47,744 nucleotides of DNA from Bacteroidales bacterium UBA1754 (GCA_002315615.1 DCHK01000041.1:1-47744); one strand, 5' to 3'; counted from the first letter of the stretch, positions 6,777 through 16,730 are shown. The notes: a model not told the origin generated them from the letters alone. Numbers and translations: made by a program.

Positions 6777-9700
6777 ATGAATTTTACGCATCTACACGTG
6801 CACTCGCATTATTCAATTTTGGATGGAATGTCGAAAGTGCCCGATTTAATTGATAAGTGTATGCGCACAGGGATGCACGCAATGGCACTTACCGACCACG
6901 GAAATATGTACGGAATAAAAGAGTTTCTCGATTATGCCGACAAGGTGAACGGCGCACCTAAAAAGAAAGTCAAAGAGTGTCAAGAGGAAATTGAAAAGGA
7001 AACCGACGAGGCTAAACGTGCCGAACTTGAGGCAAAATTGACTGAATTGAAAGCGAAACAAGAAAGTTTTGTTCCTTTCAAACCAATAGTAGGAATTGAG
7101 GCATATTGTGCACACAAAACCCGATTCAAAGACCAAGATACATCGCGTGGTTGGCACTTGATTTTGTTGGCAAAAAACAAGGTCGGTTACCACAATCTTT
7201 GTAAATTGAGTTCATACGCTTTTATGGAGGGTTTTTACCGCAATGCGCGTATCGACCACGAATTGATTGAAAAATATCACGAAGGAGTAATTTGTTCGTC
7301 GGCGTGCCTTGGAGGCGAAGTCCCACAAAAAATTATGAATGGCGACATCGAAGGGGCAGAGGAGTCTATCCGTTGGTTCAAAAGTCTTTTTGGCGAAGAT
7401 TATTACCTTGAATTGCAACGCCACAAAATGGACGGTGTGAACTACGATTTGCTGATGGAATCGTCGGTGAACGATGATGGAAACGAGGAAAATCGTTCGG
7501 CAGAATCTACCTTCATCAAACAACAAAAAGTGAATGCTGTGCTTATCGAATTGGCTAAAAAGTACAATATAAAAATTATAGCCACCAACGATACTCATTT
7601 TGTGGAAAAAGAGCACGGCGAAGCACACGACCGCCTGATTTGCCTTTCTACGGGACGCGATTATGACGACCCTACGCGAATGCATTACACGAAGCAAGAA
7701 TGGCTAAAAACGCCCGAAGAAATGGCTGAAATTTTTGATGACATTCCCGAGGCTTTGGAAAATACGCAAGAGATAGTTGACAAAATTGAAACTTTTGGTA
7801 TCAATTCAGACCCTATTATGCCGAAATTCCCTATACCAGAAGATTTTGGAACGGAAGAGGAATATCGCAAAAAGATAACAGAGCAAGATTTGTTTGACGA
7901 ATTTACGCGCAACGAAAAAGGAGAGGTAGTTCTTTCGCAAGAAGACGCCGAAAAGAAAATCAAAAAACTTGGCGGATACGACAAACTTTACCGTATAAAA
8001 CTCGAAGCCGATTATTTGGCAAAACTCGCTTGGGACGGTGCAAAAATTCGTTATGGCGAAACGCTCACCGACGAGCAACGCGACCGTATTATTTTCGAGT
8101 TGCACATAATGAAAACAATGGGTTTCCCTGGTTATTTCCTTATTGTGCAAGACTATATTCGTGCAGCGCGCGAAGAACTTGGTGTGAGTGTTGGTCCGGG
8201 TCGTGGTTCGGCAGCGGGTTCTGTTGTTGCTTATTGCTTGAGAATTACTGATTTAGACCCTTTGAAATACGATTTGCTGTTCGAGCGTTTCTTGAATCCA
8301 GATCGTATATCATTGCCCGATATCGATGTCGATTTTGATGATGATGGTCGTGGAAAAGTGCTCGATTGGGTAACGCAGAAATACGGTGCCGACCACGTGG
8401 CGCATATCATTACATACGGTACAATGGCTTCAAAATCGTCTATTGCCGATGTTGGTCGTGTGCAAAAAGTGCCACTCTCGCTTGTGAATACAATTAAAGG
8501 TTTTGTGCCCGAACGTTCTTTCGAAGAGTCGCAAGTGAAAGCGGTAGAAGGCAAAGTGCCTACCAAAATGCCGAAGGTAAACCTGAAAAATTGTTATAAG
8601 TATGTACCAGAATTAAAGGAAATTGTCAATGGGCAACAACCTAAAGGCATTGATTTTAATGGCGAACGAATGGAAAATGTATCTTCAATGCTCACCTACG
8701 CCGAAGAGTTGGAAGATACAAACCGACAGGTAGGAATACACGCTTGTGGTGTGATTATTGGTGCCGATGATTTGACAAAGTTTGCGCCCGTCTGTACAGT
8801 CGAAGATAAGGAAACAAAAACGCGTGTTGTCGTTACTCAATATGACGGACACGTTGTGGAGTCGGTTGGCTTGATAAAAATGGACTTCCTTGGTTTGAAA
8901 ACGCTTTCGCTCATCAAAGAGGCACTTGCAAATATCAAAAAAACTACGGGAGAGGAAATTGATATCGACCATATTCCTATCGACGACGAACTGACATACA
9001 AACTTTATTCTGAAGGTCGTACTATTGGAACTTTCCAATTCGAGTCGCCAGGTATGCAGAAATATTTGCGTGAACTTCATCCGTCGCAGATAACCGACCT
9101 AATTGCGATGAATGCGCTCTATCGTCCAGGACCGATGGATTACATTCCGCAGTTCATTCGCCGTAAGTTGGGACAAGAACCGATTACTTACGATATACCC
9201 GTAATGGAAAAGTATCTGAAAGATACATACGGAGTTACAGTGTATCAAGAGCAAGTAATGTTGCTTTCGCGCTTGTTGGCAGATTTCACTCGAGGCGAGG
9301 CTGATACTTTGCGTAAGGCGATGGGTAAAAAGATTTTTGCAATGTTGGCTATCTTGAAACCGAAATTCATTGAAGGTGGAAAGAAAAACGGACACGACCC
9401 TAAAGTCTTGGAAAAGATATGGGCTGATTGGGAAAAATTTGCTTCGTATGCGTTCAATAAATCGCACGCTGCTTGTTATGCTTGGGTAGCATACCAAACG
9501 GGTTACCTCAAGGCTCATTATCCTGCCGAATATATGGCTGCTAACCTTACGCGTAACAAAGATAACATCACCGATGTTACTAAGTTTATGGAAGAATGTA
9601 AGGCGATGAAAATTCCTGTAAAAGGTCCTGATATAAATGAATCGGATTTGAACTTTACGGTGAACAAAGCGGGCGAAATTCGTTTCGGACTTGGTGGTAT

Positions 9701-10730
9701 AAAGGGCGTAGGCGAAGGTGCAGTAGAGGCAATTGTGAAGGAACGCGAGAAAAATGGTCCGTACAAAGATGTGTATGATTTTGTCGAGCGTGTCAATATG
9801 TCGGCTTGCAACCGTAAGGCGATAGAAAGCATCGCAATTTCGGGTGGTTTCGATTGTTTCAAACAGTTCTCGCGCGAGCAATTTTTGGCTGTAACGCCAA
9901 AAGGCACATTCCTCGAAGTGCTTGTTTCGTACGGTAATACTTTCCAAAACGACAAAAACGATGACCAATTGTCTTTGTTTGGCGATGTGGCAGAATCAAT
10001 AGAAATAACCAAGCCAACTCCACCAAACACTCCAGCGTGGTCGGTGCTCGAGCGACTGAATAAAGAGAAAGATTTGGTGGGAATATACATTTCTGCTCAT
10101 CCGCTCGACGATTATAAGTTTGAACTCACTCACTTGTGTAATGCTAATTTTGCCGATTTAAGTGCAGATATTAAGAAGTTCTCAAGTGTAAAGGAAATTC
10201 GTGTTGCAGGAATTGTTACCGATATGCACGAGGCACGAACCAAAAAGGGCGACCCTTGTGGATTTTTCACCATCGAAGATTATTCTGGCAACTACGAGTT
10301 CGCACTTTTTGGCAACGACTTTGTGAAATTCCGAAATTATATGCAAAAGAACTTGTATATAATGATAAAAGGCGCAGTGATAGACAGAAATTTGCAATGG
10401 AAACGAACCAACTCAAAAACCGAAGAAAAAGCACCCGATTGGCGTTTTCAAATAAACCAAATAGAACTGCTTTCGGAGGCACGTGCAAAATTGTTGCATA
10501 AAATAACTTTGAAGGTCGATTTTGAAGAATTTTCAAAACAGTTTTGTGAAGAACTGGGCGAGGTTATTCGTAGTAACAAAGGAAACATTCCACTTTACTT
10601 TGAAGTGGTTCGTTCAGAACGAGTGGTGAACTTCTTTGCACGAAAAGCACAGGTGGAATTGACAGATGGATTGATAGATTTCCTTTTGAGGAAAGAACAA
10701 GAAAATGTACTTACATTTTCAGTAGAATAG
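6777..10730 (+). CDS. dnaE: DNA polymerase III alpha subunit (replicative polymerase)
   Basis: The catalytic subunit of the chromosomal replicase. From the ATG at 6777 the protein is 1317 residues; in-frame codons further upstream are ignored because the PHP domain begins at once (FTHLHVHSHYSILDG). The PHP domain contains a charged coiled-coil-like insertion at about residues 62-98. The polymerase core has GPGRGSAAGS near residue 473, the catalytic Asp pair in PDIDVDFDD near 515-523 and a third Asp in KMDFLGLKTL near 702, followed by YQEQVMLL near 823. A tandem helix-hairpin-helix region lies near 980 and an OB domain near 1140-1230. All catalytic residues appear present. trxA follows 87 bases downstream. 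Confidence 0.97.
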   Translation: MNFTHLHVHSHYSILDGMSKVPDLIDKCMRTGMHAMALTDHGNMYGIKEFLDYADKVNGAPKKKVKECQEEIEKETDEAKRAELEAKLTELKAKQESFVPFKPIVGIEAYCAHKTRFKDQDTSRGWHLILLAKNKVGYHNLCKLSSYAFMEGFYRNARIDHELIEKYHEGVICSSACLGGEVPQKIMNGDIEGAEESIRWFKSLFGEDYYLELQRHKMDGVNYDLLMESSVNDDGNEENRSAESTFIKQQKVNAVLIELAKKYNIKIIATNDTHFVEKEHGEAHDRLICLSTGRDYDDPTRMHYTKQEWLKTPEEMAEIFDDIPEALENTQEIVDKIETFGINSDPIMPKFPIPEDFGTEEEYRKKITEQDLFDEFTRNEKGEVVLSQEDAEKKIKKLGGYDKLYRIKLEADYLAKLAWDGAKIRYGETLTDEQRDRIIFELHIMKTMGFPGYFLIVQDYIRAAREELGVSVGPGRGSAAGSVVAYCLRITDLDPLKYDLLFERFLNPDRISLPDIDVDFDDDGRGKVLDWVTQKYGADHVAHIITYGTMASKSSIADVGRVQKVPLSLVNTIKGFVPERSFEESQVKAVEGKVPTKMPKVNLKNCYKYVPELKEIVNGQQPKGIDFNGERMENVSSMLTYAEELEDTNRQVGIHACGVIIGADDLTKFAPVCTVEDKETKTRVVVTQYDGHVVESVGLIKMDFLGLKTLSLIKEALANIKKTTGEEIDIDHIPIDDELTYKLYSEGRTIGTFQFESPGMQKYLRELHPSQITDLIAMNALYRPGPMDYIPQFIRRKLGQEPITYDIPVMEKYLKDTYGVTVYQEQVMLLSRLLADFTRGEADTLRKAMGKKIFAMLAILKPKFIEGGKKNGHDPKVLEKIWADWEKFASYAFNKSHAACYAWVAYQTGYLKAHYPAEYMAANLTRNKDNITDVTKFMEECKAMKIPVKGPDINESDLNFTVNKAGEIRFGLGGIKGVGEGAVEAIVKEREKNGPYKDVYDFVERVNMSACNRKAIESIAISGGFDCFKQFSREQFLAVTPKGTFLEVLVSYGNTFQNDKNDDQLSLFGDVAESIEITKPTPPNTPAWSVLERLNKEKDLVGIYISAHPLDDYKFELTHLCNANFADLSADIKKFSSVKEIRVAGIVTDMHEARTKKGDPCGFFTIEDYSGNYEFALFGNDFVKFRNYMQKNLYIMIKGAVIDRNLQWKRTNSKTEEKAPDWRFQINQIELLSEARAKLLHKITLKVDFEEFSKQFCEELGEVIRSNKGNIPLYFEVVRSERVVNFFARKAQVELTDGLIDFLLRKEQENVLTFSVE

Positions 10731-10817
10731 AACATTTTTATTGTAAAAAAGAGTCTAAAAGTTTGTTTATTTAGAGAATTTTAGTTTGCTTTGCACTCTC
10801 AAAAAAAGATTGAAATT

Positions 10818-11132
10818 ATGGTAGTAGAAATAACAGATGAAAAATTTGAAGAAGTTTTGGCTTCTGATAAACTTGTAGTTGTTGATTTTTGGGCTGAATG
10901 GTGTGGACCTTGCCGTATGATGTCTTCAATTATTGACGAATTGGAAGAAGAATTTGCTGGTAAATGTATTATAGGAAAAGTTGACTGCGACGAAAATCCT
11001 GACATTTGCAACAAATACGGAATCCGTAACATTCCTACAATTTTGTTTTTCAAAAACGGTGAAATTGTTGACAAGCAATTGGGCGCAAGTCCAAAACAAT
11101 CAATGATTGACAAAATCAATTCATTGCTTTAA
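10818..11132 (+). CDS. trxA: Thioredoxin
   Basis: A small cytosolic dithiol oxidoreductase of 104 residues. It has the active site WCGPC at residues 28-32, the preceding strand VVVDFWAEW, and the cis-Pro loop IRNIPTILFF near 74-83, so it is a complete canonical thioredoxin with no signal peptide. A TTG start at 10791 is possible but would add nine residues without family support. dnaE is upstream on the same strand and a bidirectional terminator follows. Confidence 0.94.
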   Translation: MVVEITDEKFEEVLASDKLVVVDFWAEWCGPCRMMSSIIDELEEEFAGKCIIGKVDCDENPDICNKYGIRNIPTILFFKNGEIVDKQLGASPKQSMIDKINSLL

Positions 11133-11151
11133 TAATTTTGAATTAAACAAC

Positions 11152-11188
11152 AAAAAAGTCCGGGTACAAAAAGTGCTCGGATTTTTTT
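11152..11188. terminator. Bidirectional terminator between trxA and lptD
   Basis: An 8-bp stem (11159-11166 with 11174-11181, TCCGGGTA against TGCTCGGA, with two G.T pairs) has a seven-base loop. T7 follows on the + strand, and A6 precedes it (T6 on the - strand). It lies between convergent genes and can serve both. Confidence 0.75.
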
Positions 11189-11206
11189 ATGTCTTTGTAC
11201 GAAGTA

Positions 11207-13900
11207 TTACCAAACTGAATCGTAACTGTTGCCTCGTTGCTGATATTTCAAGTCGCGCAACATTGAAGAATTAACCGATATTGTTACATTATACGAGCGA
11301 TACAATCCGATAGGCACAAAACTTGCGGTCAAATTCCAACAGTGTAAGTCGCGCGTAATATTGAAGTTCGTGTAAGTGATTTCTTTGTTCGTAATGTCGT
11401 AACTCATCGAGGCAGAAACTTGCCATTTTGCTGTAAGCGAAATATTTCCAGAGAAACTTACATTGTGCGTGAAACGTAAGTTGTATTGCATTTTCTCTTT
11501 GTTGAAATCTTTTCTTCCGTATGCAAGCGAGTAGTCGAAACGGAAATTCCACGGCAACGAGAATTTTGCATAACCATTGTCGTCAGTGGTTTTCTTGGCT
11601 TTGTCTAAATCTTTGAGCGATTCTTTACTTGCGTATTCGTATGGATTTACTGCATTTTCGTCTTCCAAATTTTCGTTTTCGGTGGTGTCGTTTGAACCTT
11701 TATCTTTCTTTTTGAAAGTGCTATTGCTGAAAGAATAACCAAACGATGTTGATGTGCTGATAAGTTGTGGCATACGACCATTGTTCCATCGCAACTCATT
11801 CACGTGAACTGGATTTCCATAACTATTCAAACGATATTCGTAGGGGTCAAAAGCACCAGAAAGCGTCAGTCCAAAGTCTTTTGTAAATTTCAGTCGTATG
11901 TTGGCGTTAAAATTCGACCAATTCATAGAGTCTGCTATCAAGTTGTAACCTCCACTGATGCTAAAGTTATCAATCAAACTGATTTTTTTATTGCCTGTAA
12001 TAGTATCTTTTTCAGAACGCACTTTCATTTCTACATTACTTGCCAACGAAAAATTGATATTGCCTGCTTTTCCTTGCGATGGGACATCGAAAATGCGATT
12101 ATATGGAGTGTAATATACTTTTTCGTATTGTACACCACTTTCGGTTTGAACTTCGCGATTGTAGTATTTCCAATATCCATATCGGTCTTTGCCAAAATCG
12201 GGATGCATAGCGTAACTTACCGATGGTGTAAGTACCCAACGTATCATTTCTACGTTTTTACCGATGACGGGTTTGAAAAATGTATAAACTTTCGTTTGTG
12301 CCGAAATGCTAAAATCGTAGTTATACACACGTTTAAATGTCGTTGATGTGTCTGCCACTTCGTGTCCGTCTTCCCAACGCCTTTCAACTTGAGAGAAATT
12401 CCATCGCGAATTGTAGTTGACGGCAGGAGTGATGGTGATGTATTTGAAAAGCGTGTATGATGCTTGCAATGGAATGCTGTGTTTCATTCCGTTCGACCAT
12501 TTGTTAAGTGGTGTGTGAAAAAGTTGGTTTTCCTTGCACGTGATGCTGTTTTGCAAACGACCTGTATATGAAAGTGATATTTTTTCGTACCATCGTTCTT
12601 TGCCGACTGCATTTTTTCGTTTGAAAGGATAAATTCTGCTCATCGATATGTTGATGTCTGGCAAAGTAAGACTTATAGTGGAGTCTTTTGTACGTTGATT
12701 GATATTGAAACTTCCGTCGAGACTAAAAGGGGAATTTGGTATTTTTTGCGAAAGCGATACACTTGAACTTTTGGTATTTTGCGAGAGTGAAGATGGATTG
12801 TAATAACTATCTACATTGTTTCGTTCGTATGCACTTGTTGCAAAATTTACTTTTGCCGAAAAATGTCGATATTGGTTTGCTTTCTCGTTTTGCGTGTGTG
12901 TCCAGTTAAAACTGAAGTCTTTGTTTTTTGAATAATCGCCATTTGGTAAATCTTTTTCTGCACGGTCGCCAAGAATGTTTACTTGGTAGTTTGCCGAAAA
13001 ATTACCTGTGAATTTGTATCTTTTTATGTATGACGATTGGCTATGCAGTGCCCACGAACCTTTGGTGTAAATATCGCCCGTAAGTGCTAAGTCGATATAA
13101 TCGCTTATTGCCCAATAATATCCACCTTCTTTTAGGTAAAAACCTCGTGTTCGTTCGTCGCCAAACGAAGGAATCAAAATACCGGACGAATACGATTTAG
13201 TAAAAGGAAAATATCCAAACGGAATTGCTAAAGGTAATGGTACATCTTCAAACACCAAATAGGCAGGACCCGAAACGATGTACTCGTGAGGTTTCATCTT
13301 GGCTTTTGTAAGTTGTATGCCAAAGTGTGGATGTTCGTGCTCTGAACACGTAGTGTAGAAACCATTTTTCAGATAAATGATGTCATCGGTTTCTTTCTTT
13401 ATTTCGTCACCTTTTACAAATCCTTCGCCTTGCTGGGTGTATGAGTCGGTGATGTATCCTTTTTTTGTTTTAATGTTGTACTTTATCGAAGATGCTTCAT
13501 ACTCTTCGCTTCCTTCCTTAAATTTCGGTGTACCTTGTGCTATGCCTGTAGAGTCTGGTGTGCCATTGGCAAAAATCAGACTGCTATCCATATCCATTTC
13601 TATGTGGTCGGCGTTCAGTTCTATATCTTTATAATCGACTGTTCCGTTGCCAAACAAAATGCCTGTTCCATTTGCAAAAAGTACAATAGAATCGCTTGCC
13701 TTGTACGAAATTGGTGCATCAAGCATCGTGTTTTTCTTGATGGTGTCTGCTATGGTGTCTGTCGATAGACTATCGCTGACGGCAATAGTGTCTGTGACTG
13801 GTTTTTCTTTCGTATCGGGAACAGTCTTACGTGCAAACGCTCCTACGAGGTTGCAAGCAATGAGCAAAATGCAGATGTACCATTTTAGGCGGTTTCCCAT
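11207..13900 (-). CDS. lptD: LPS-assembly protein LptD (Bacteroidota type)
   Basis: An outer-membrane barrel that inserts lipopolysaccharide into the outer leaflet as the last part of the Lpt machine. The 897-residue protein has an N-terminal signal peptide (about 1-23), a Ser/Thr/Asp-rich spacer, then an OstA/LptA-like beta-jellyroll at about residues 60-170 (LFGNGTVDYKDIELNADHIE and following). A long barrel follows from about 220, starting near IPFGYFPFTKSYSSGILIPS, a conserved LptD region, and ends with alternating aromatic beta strands. The gene stands alone on the minus strand with a -7 box 29 bases upstream. Confidence 0.85.
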   Translation of the reverse strand: MGNRLKWYICILLIACNLVGAFARKTVPDTKEKPVTDTIAVSDSLSTDTIADTIKKNTMLDAPISYKASDSIVLFANGTGILFGNGTVDYKDIELNADHIEMDMDSSLIFANGTPDSTGIAQGTPKFKEGSEEYEASSIKYNIKTKKGYITDSYTQQGEGFVKGDEIKKETDDIIYLKNGFYTTCSEHEHPHFGIQLTKAKMKPHEYIVSGPAYLVFEDVPLPLAIPFGYFPFTKSYSSGILIPSFGDERTRGFYLKEGGYYWAISDYIDLALTGDIYTKGSWALHSQSSYIKRYKFTGNFSANYQVNILGDRAEKDLPNGDYSKNKDFSFNWTHTQNEKANQYRHFSAKVNFATSAYERNNVDSYYNPSSLSQNTKSSSVSLSQKIPNSPFSLDGSFNINQRTKDSTISLTLPDINISMSRIYPFKRKNAVGKERWYEKISLSYTGRLQNSITCKENQLFHTPLNKWSNGMKHSIPLQASYTLFKYITITPAVNYNSRWNFSQVERRWEDGHEVADTSTTFKRVYNYDFSISAQTKVYTFFKPVIGKNVEMIRWVLTPSVSYAMHPDFGKDRYGYWKYYNREVQTESGVQYEKVYYTPYNRIFDVPSQGKAGNINFSLASNVEMKVRSEKDTITGNKKISLIDNFSISGGYNLIADSMNWSNFNANIRLKFTKDFGLTLSGAFDPYEYRLNSYGNPVHVNELRWNNGRMPQLISTSTSFGYSFSNSTFKKKDKGSNDTTENENLEDENAVNPYEYASKESLKDLDKAKKTTDDNGYAKFSLPWNFRFDYSLAYGRKDFNKEKMQYNLRFTHNVSFSGNISLTAKWQVSASMSYDITNKEITYTNFNITRDLHCWNLTASFVPIGLYRSYNVTISVNSSMLRDLKYQQRGNSYDSVW

Positions 13901-13928
13901 ACCGAATTATTTCACTATTTAGAAACTG

Positions 13929-13936
13929 CAAAGGTA
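13929..13936 (-). promoter_or_regulatory. -7 promoter box for lptD
   Basis: CAAAGGTA on the + strand is TACCTTTG on the - strand, an exact TAnnTTTG box, 28 bases before the lptD start. A -33 box at the normal distance is not obvious. Confidence 0.6.
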
Positions 13937-14005
13937 CGAAAAATATACGAGACAATTCTTAAAAGCAATTGGATTTTCAAATTGTTTCAAAAAAATGACT
14001 TTAAT

Positions 14006-14036
14006 TTTGAAAACAGATAATTTAGTATTAACTTTG
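14006..14036 (+). promoter_or_regulatory. Promoter of the ferredoxin gene
   Basis: TTTG at 14006-14009 and TAACTTTG at 14029-14036 with a 19-base spacer: one of the best matches to the Bacteroidota promoter consensus in the window. The ATG is 31 bases after the -7 box. Confidence 0.8.
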
Positions 14037-14066
14037 CGCTAATATTAACAATTAAACAATAAAAAA

Positions 14067-14237
14067 ATGGCTTACGTAATTTCAGACGATTGTGTTGCTT
14101 GTGGTACTTGTATTAGCGAATGTCCAGTAGAAGCAATTTCAGAAGGTGATATTTACTCTATCAACCCTGATTTGTGTGCTGATTGTGGAACTTGTGCAAG
14201 TGTTTGCCCATCAGAAGCAATTCATCCTGCAGAATAA
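14067..14237 (+). CDS. Small 2[4Fe-4S] ferredoxin
   Basis: A 56-residue protein starting MAYVISDDCVACGTC. It carries two complete cluster motifs, CVACGTCISECP near residues 9-20 and CADCGTCASVCP near 37-48, so all eight cysteines are present in CxxCxxCxxxCP form. It is a bacterial-type low-potential electron carrier of the clostridial pattern, probably used by pyruvate:ferredoxin oxidoreductase or similar enzymes in an anaerobe; that partner is inference. It is monocistronic, with its own consensus promoter and a strong terminator that reaches into the 3' end of the convergent gene. It was found by direct translation because it is so short. Confidence 0.95.
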   Translation: MAYVISDDCVACGTCISECPVEAISEGDIYSINPDLCADCGTCASVCPSEAIHPAE

Positions 14238-14261
14238 TTTCTGCCGAAAGAAAGGAATTTT

Positions 14262-14298
14262 AGTGAGTTTGATGCAAATGCGTCAGACTCACTTTTTT
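14262..14298 (+). terminator. Strong terminator of the ferredoxin gene, overlapping the convergent gene end
   Basis: A stem of about 14 bp (14262-14275 with 14280-14293: AGTGAGT pairs with ACTCACT, then TGATGC with GCGTCA, with wobbles) has a four-base loop and is followed by T5-T6. Bases 14289-14298 are also the stop and last codons of the minus-strand beta-barrel gene. Confidence 0.9.
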
Positions 14299-14933
14299 AT
14301 TGGTGCCATTATGACTAAATTCAACGAAATAATTCGGTGAGCAGAACGCTCAAATTTACTTTGCGTACCATTATCAAAAAAGTCGCCTAAACCATAATAA
14401 TAGCGTCCCTCTATGGCGTAACGCAATTTTTTGAAACAATGCTCAAAACCAATTCCTGCACAAAGTCCGTACTCAAATTTTTTGTCGGCATTGGCGTGTT
14501 GGGCGCGTGTGTCGTTCCCTTCGATTGTCGATTTTTCGGTGTCTTTTATTAAAAATGAAATTTCTGGTCCGATATTGAAAATCAAACGTCCTTTACGACC
14601 GAAATATAGGTGTGCCAATACAGGAATTTCTAAGTAATTCATATTGCGAGAATACTCGAAATCGCCACTTGTTTTTTCTTTCCAACCACGTTGCGAAAAA
14701 TTCAATTCGCCTTGTATGCCAAAGTGCTTTTCGGCTACATATCGTGCCATCAAACCGAAATTTGGGTGTGTGGATAACGATTGCTCAACTTCTGGCAAAA
14801 AACTTACCGTAGTGCAATTTACACCTCCTTTTATGCCCACAAATGCCTCGGTTGAAAATTCATTTTTTTCTTGTGCAAAAAGTGCACTTGTACTTATTGC
14901 TATTGCGATGAGCAAACTCCCAAAATGTTTCAT
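14289..14933 (-). CDS. Outer-membrane beta-barrel protein (PorT-like/OMP_b-brl family)
   Basis: A 214-residue exported protein with a signal peptide ending near FAQ (residues about 1-20), then alternating hydrophobic and aromatic strands: VGIKGGVNCTTVSF, HFGIQGELNFSQRGW, MNYLEIPVLAHLYFG, FNIGPEISFLI, YGLCAGIGFEHCF and RYAIEGRYYYGLGD. The YLEIPVL and GPEISF segments are typical of the small porin-like family often annotated PorT in Bacteroidota. The family is large, so a specific T9SS role is not claimed. Its ATG overlaps the stop of the upstream LysM gene by four bases, so it is translationally coupled as the last gene of a three-gene operon. Confidence 0.78.
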   Translation of the reverse strand: MKHFGSLLIAIAISTSALFAQEKNEFSTEAFVGIKGGVNCTTVSFLPEVEQSLSTHPNFGLMARYVAEKHFGIQGELNFSQRGWKEKTSGDFEYSRNMNYLEIPVLAHLYFGRKGRLIFNIGPEISFLIKDTEKSTIEGNDTRAQHANADKKFEYGLCAGIGFEHCFKKLRYAIEGRYYYGLGDFFDNGTQSKFERSAHRIISLNLVIMAPIKK

Positions 14934-16726
14934 TTGTTATTGTAGTTGATAAGGAAAATACTTTTGTTTACGTATCCACCTTCGTTTGAAATTTTGTTAA
15001 AGTAAAATTCGCTTTGTAGCATTCGTTTGTGTTTACTGATGATGCTATTTTCTTCGCTTTTCATCAGTGCCAACTCTACAAAGTAATAGGTAATATCAAA
15101 GCCCAACATATTGTAGTGTGGAATGTTTTTTGATATATCGTTATCAAAAGCCGACGTGTATTTCTGCAAGAAATTCTTGATATTTTTGTCATCGTATTTT
15201 ACTTGAAATTGCGAGTATAAATAGGTGTTGTGTGTAAGAATTTCTTCCAATGTTTTGCTCATTTGCAACCATTCCGAAAAACCAAAAATGCTGTATGTCT
15301 TACTGATACTGTTCAAATTAGGCATTGCCGAAAGAAGTTCGCCGTGATTTTTGTTCAAAATAACGAGCAGATTTTCTTTGTTGTCAACCATCAAATTTTC
15401 AATCTCGGCAATGTTTCCTGCTTGGTATGTTACGCTGTGAAACGGCATTCCAACTGCATTGAGTTTGTCAGTTAAATTTTGAGAAAAGGATTCGAGTTGT
15501 GTACTTTTGCTTGCAAATTTTAGTAAAATGACGTTTTTCTTGGCGAAATCGTACGGAAATCGACTAATTACTTCATCTTCAAACTGCGAACCACCTATGT
15601 TGCATTGAAAAATATTAGGGTTTACAAGTGTCTCGTCGGGGTGTATCGAGAACGGAACTATCAAACGAATATTGTTTGCTTTTGCAAATTCCGAGACAGG
15701 TTTCACGTGCGTGGTGTATGCTGGACCAATGATGAAATCGACGGTTTGTAGTTCGGGGTGTGCCAAAACTTTTTGAATTTTGTCATCGCTTCGGTCGGTG
15801 TCGTAAACGTACAAATTTATCGAAACGCCTTGCTTTTTGAGCGAATCAATTGCGATGAGCGAACCTTGATAAAATTCGTAGAATTTTCCAGCAGCAACAT
15901 CAAGTCCTTCTTTGTCGAGCATAAAAGGCAAGAGGTATGCAATTTTCAGCGGACGACCTAAAGCATCGGCGTATTTTTTCAAGTGCGAAGCAGTGTATGT
16001 TTCGGCTTGTTGCACTTCTTTTTGTTTTTGCAAAAAAGGAGTAACGCGCAGAATTTCGCCTTCCGAAATTTTGTTGTCTTTTATAAAAGGGTTGAGGTCG
16101 AGCAATTCTGTTGTGCTGATATTGTAAGTTTGAGCAATTGAGAACAATGTTTCGCCTTGTTGCACTGTATGAAAACCATCTTTCCCGTCAAGTTGTATTG
16201 TTCTTGGTTCTTTCTTGTATATTTGTACAATTTCCGATTTATCGTTTTTCGTTTCTTTCTCTACTTTCTCTACCTTTTCGGCAGTTGCAGTTTTTTTTGC
16301 TGTAGAATTTTCGTAAACGGGAATTTTTACGATAGCACCTTCTTGTAACGATACTTTCGTTTCGGGATTGTACTTGTAGATAGAATCAACAGGAACGTTG
16401 TAAATTTTTGAAATTGAATAAACTGTTTGTTTTTTCAACGTTACGTGCTCTATAAATTCCTGTTTGGTTTCTTGTTTTTCTTCCTTAATAGGAATCAAGA
16501 CTTTTTGCCCCAATTTCAATCCGTCTTTTGCTTCTGGATTGTATTGGATAACCTCTTCTTGTTTGATGCCAAATTTACGATAGAGTGCATAGAAACCTTC
16601 TGCTTTTTCCATCGTGTATTCGTAAAATTTCTTGCCGTTGATCGTCTTTTGTGGATAATTTTGTGCCGATAATGATACAGAAAGAATGGTCAGTAATAAA
16701 GAGAATATTATTTTGTTGATTTTCAT
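14930..16726 (-). CDS. LysM-repeat and periplasmic binding-protein-like fusion
   Basis: A 598-residue exported protein, with signal peptide near 1-21. Three LysM-type peptidoglycan-binding modules lie at about 35-80, 93-137 and 187-232; the third (HTVQQGETLFSIAQTYNI) is the clearest. After a linker, residues about 257-598 resemble type I periplasmic ligand-binding proteins (PLKIAYLLPFM, then IIGPAYTTHVKPVSEFAKANNI and FDITYYFVELALM). I infer a cell-wall-anchored periplasmic protein that senses or positions a ligand. Whether the binding site is functional is unknown, and no ABC permease is nearby. It starts four bases after the META gene and overlaps the beta-barrel gene downstream. Confidence 0.82.
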   Translation of the reverse strand: MKINKIIFSLLLTILSVSLSAQNYPQKTINGKKFYEYTMEKAEGFYALYRKFGIKQEEVIQYNPEAKDGLKLGQKVLIPIKEEKQETKQEFIEHVTLKKQTVYSISKIYNVPVDSIYKYNPETKVSLQEGAIVKIPVYENSTAKKTATAEKVEKVEKETKNDKSEIVQIYKKEPRTIQLDGKDGFHTVQQGETLFSIAQTYNISTTELLDLNPFIKDNKISEGEILRVTPFLQKQKEVQQAETYTASHLKKYADALGRPLKIAYLLPFMLDKEGLDVAAGKFYEFYQGSLIAIDSLKKQGVSINLYVYDTDRSDDKIQKVLAHPELQTVDFIIGPAYTTHVKPVSEFAKANNIRLIVPFSIHPDETLVNPNIFQCNIGGSQFEDEVISRFPYDFAKKNVILLKFASKSTQLESFSQNLTDKLNAVGMPFHSVTYQAGNIAEIENLMVDNKENLLVILNKNHGELLSAMPNLNSISKTYSIFGFSEWLQMSKTLEEILTHNTYLYSQFQVKYDDKNIKNFLQKYTSAFDNDISKNIPHYNMLGFDITYYFVELALMKSEENSIISKHKRMLQSEFYFNKISNEGGYVNKSIFLINYNNK

Positions 16727-16730
16727 AATT

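Noticed and set aside
9099..9968. A 289-codon open frame on the - strand inside dnaE
   Set aside because: It lies fully within the conserved polymerase coding sequence; its translation has no motif, and such long antisense frames are expected from the codon bias of a long AT-rich gene.
14146..14340. A + strand frame overlapping the ferredoxin gene and its terminator
   Set aside because: It is out of frame with the ferredoxin and reads through a strong terminator; the eight-Cys ferredoxin is the true gene.
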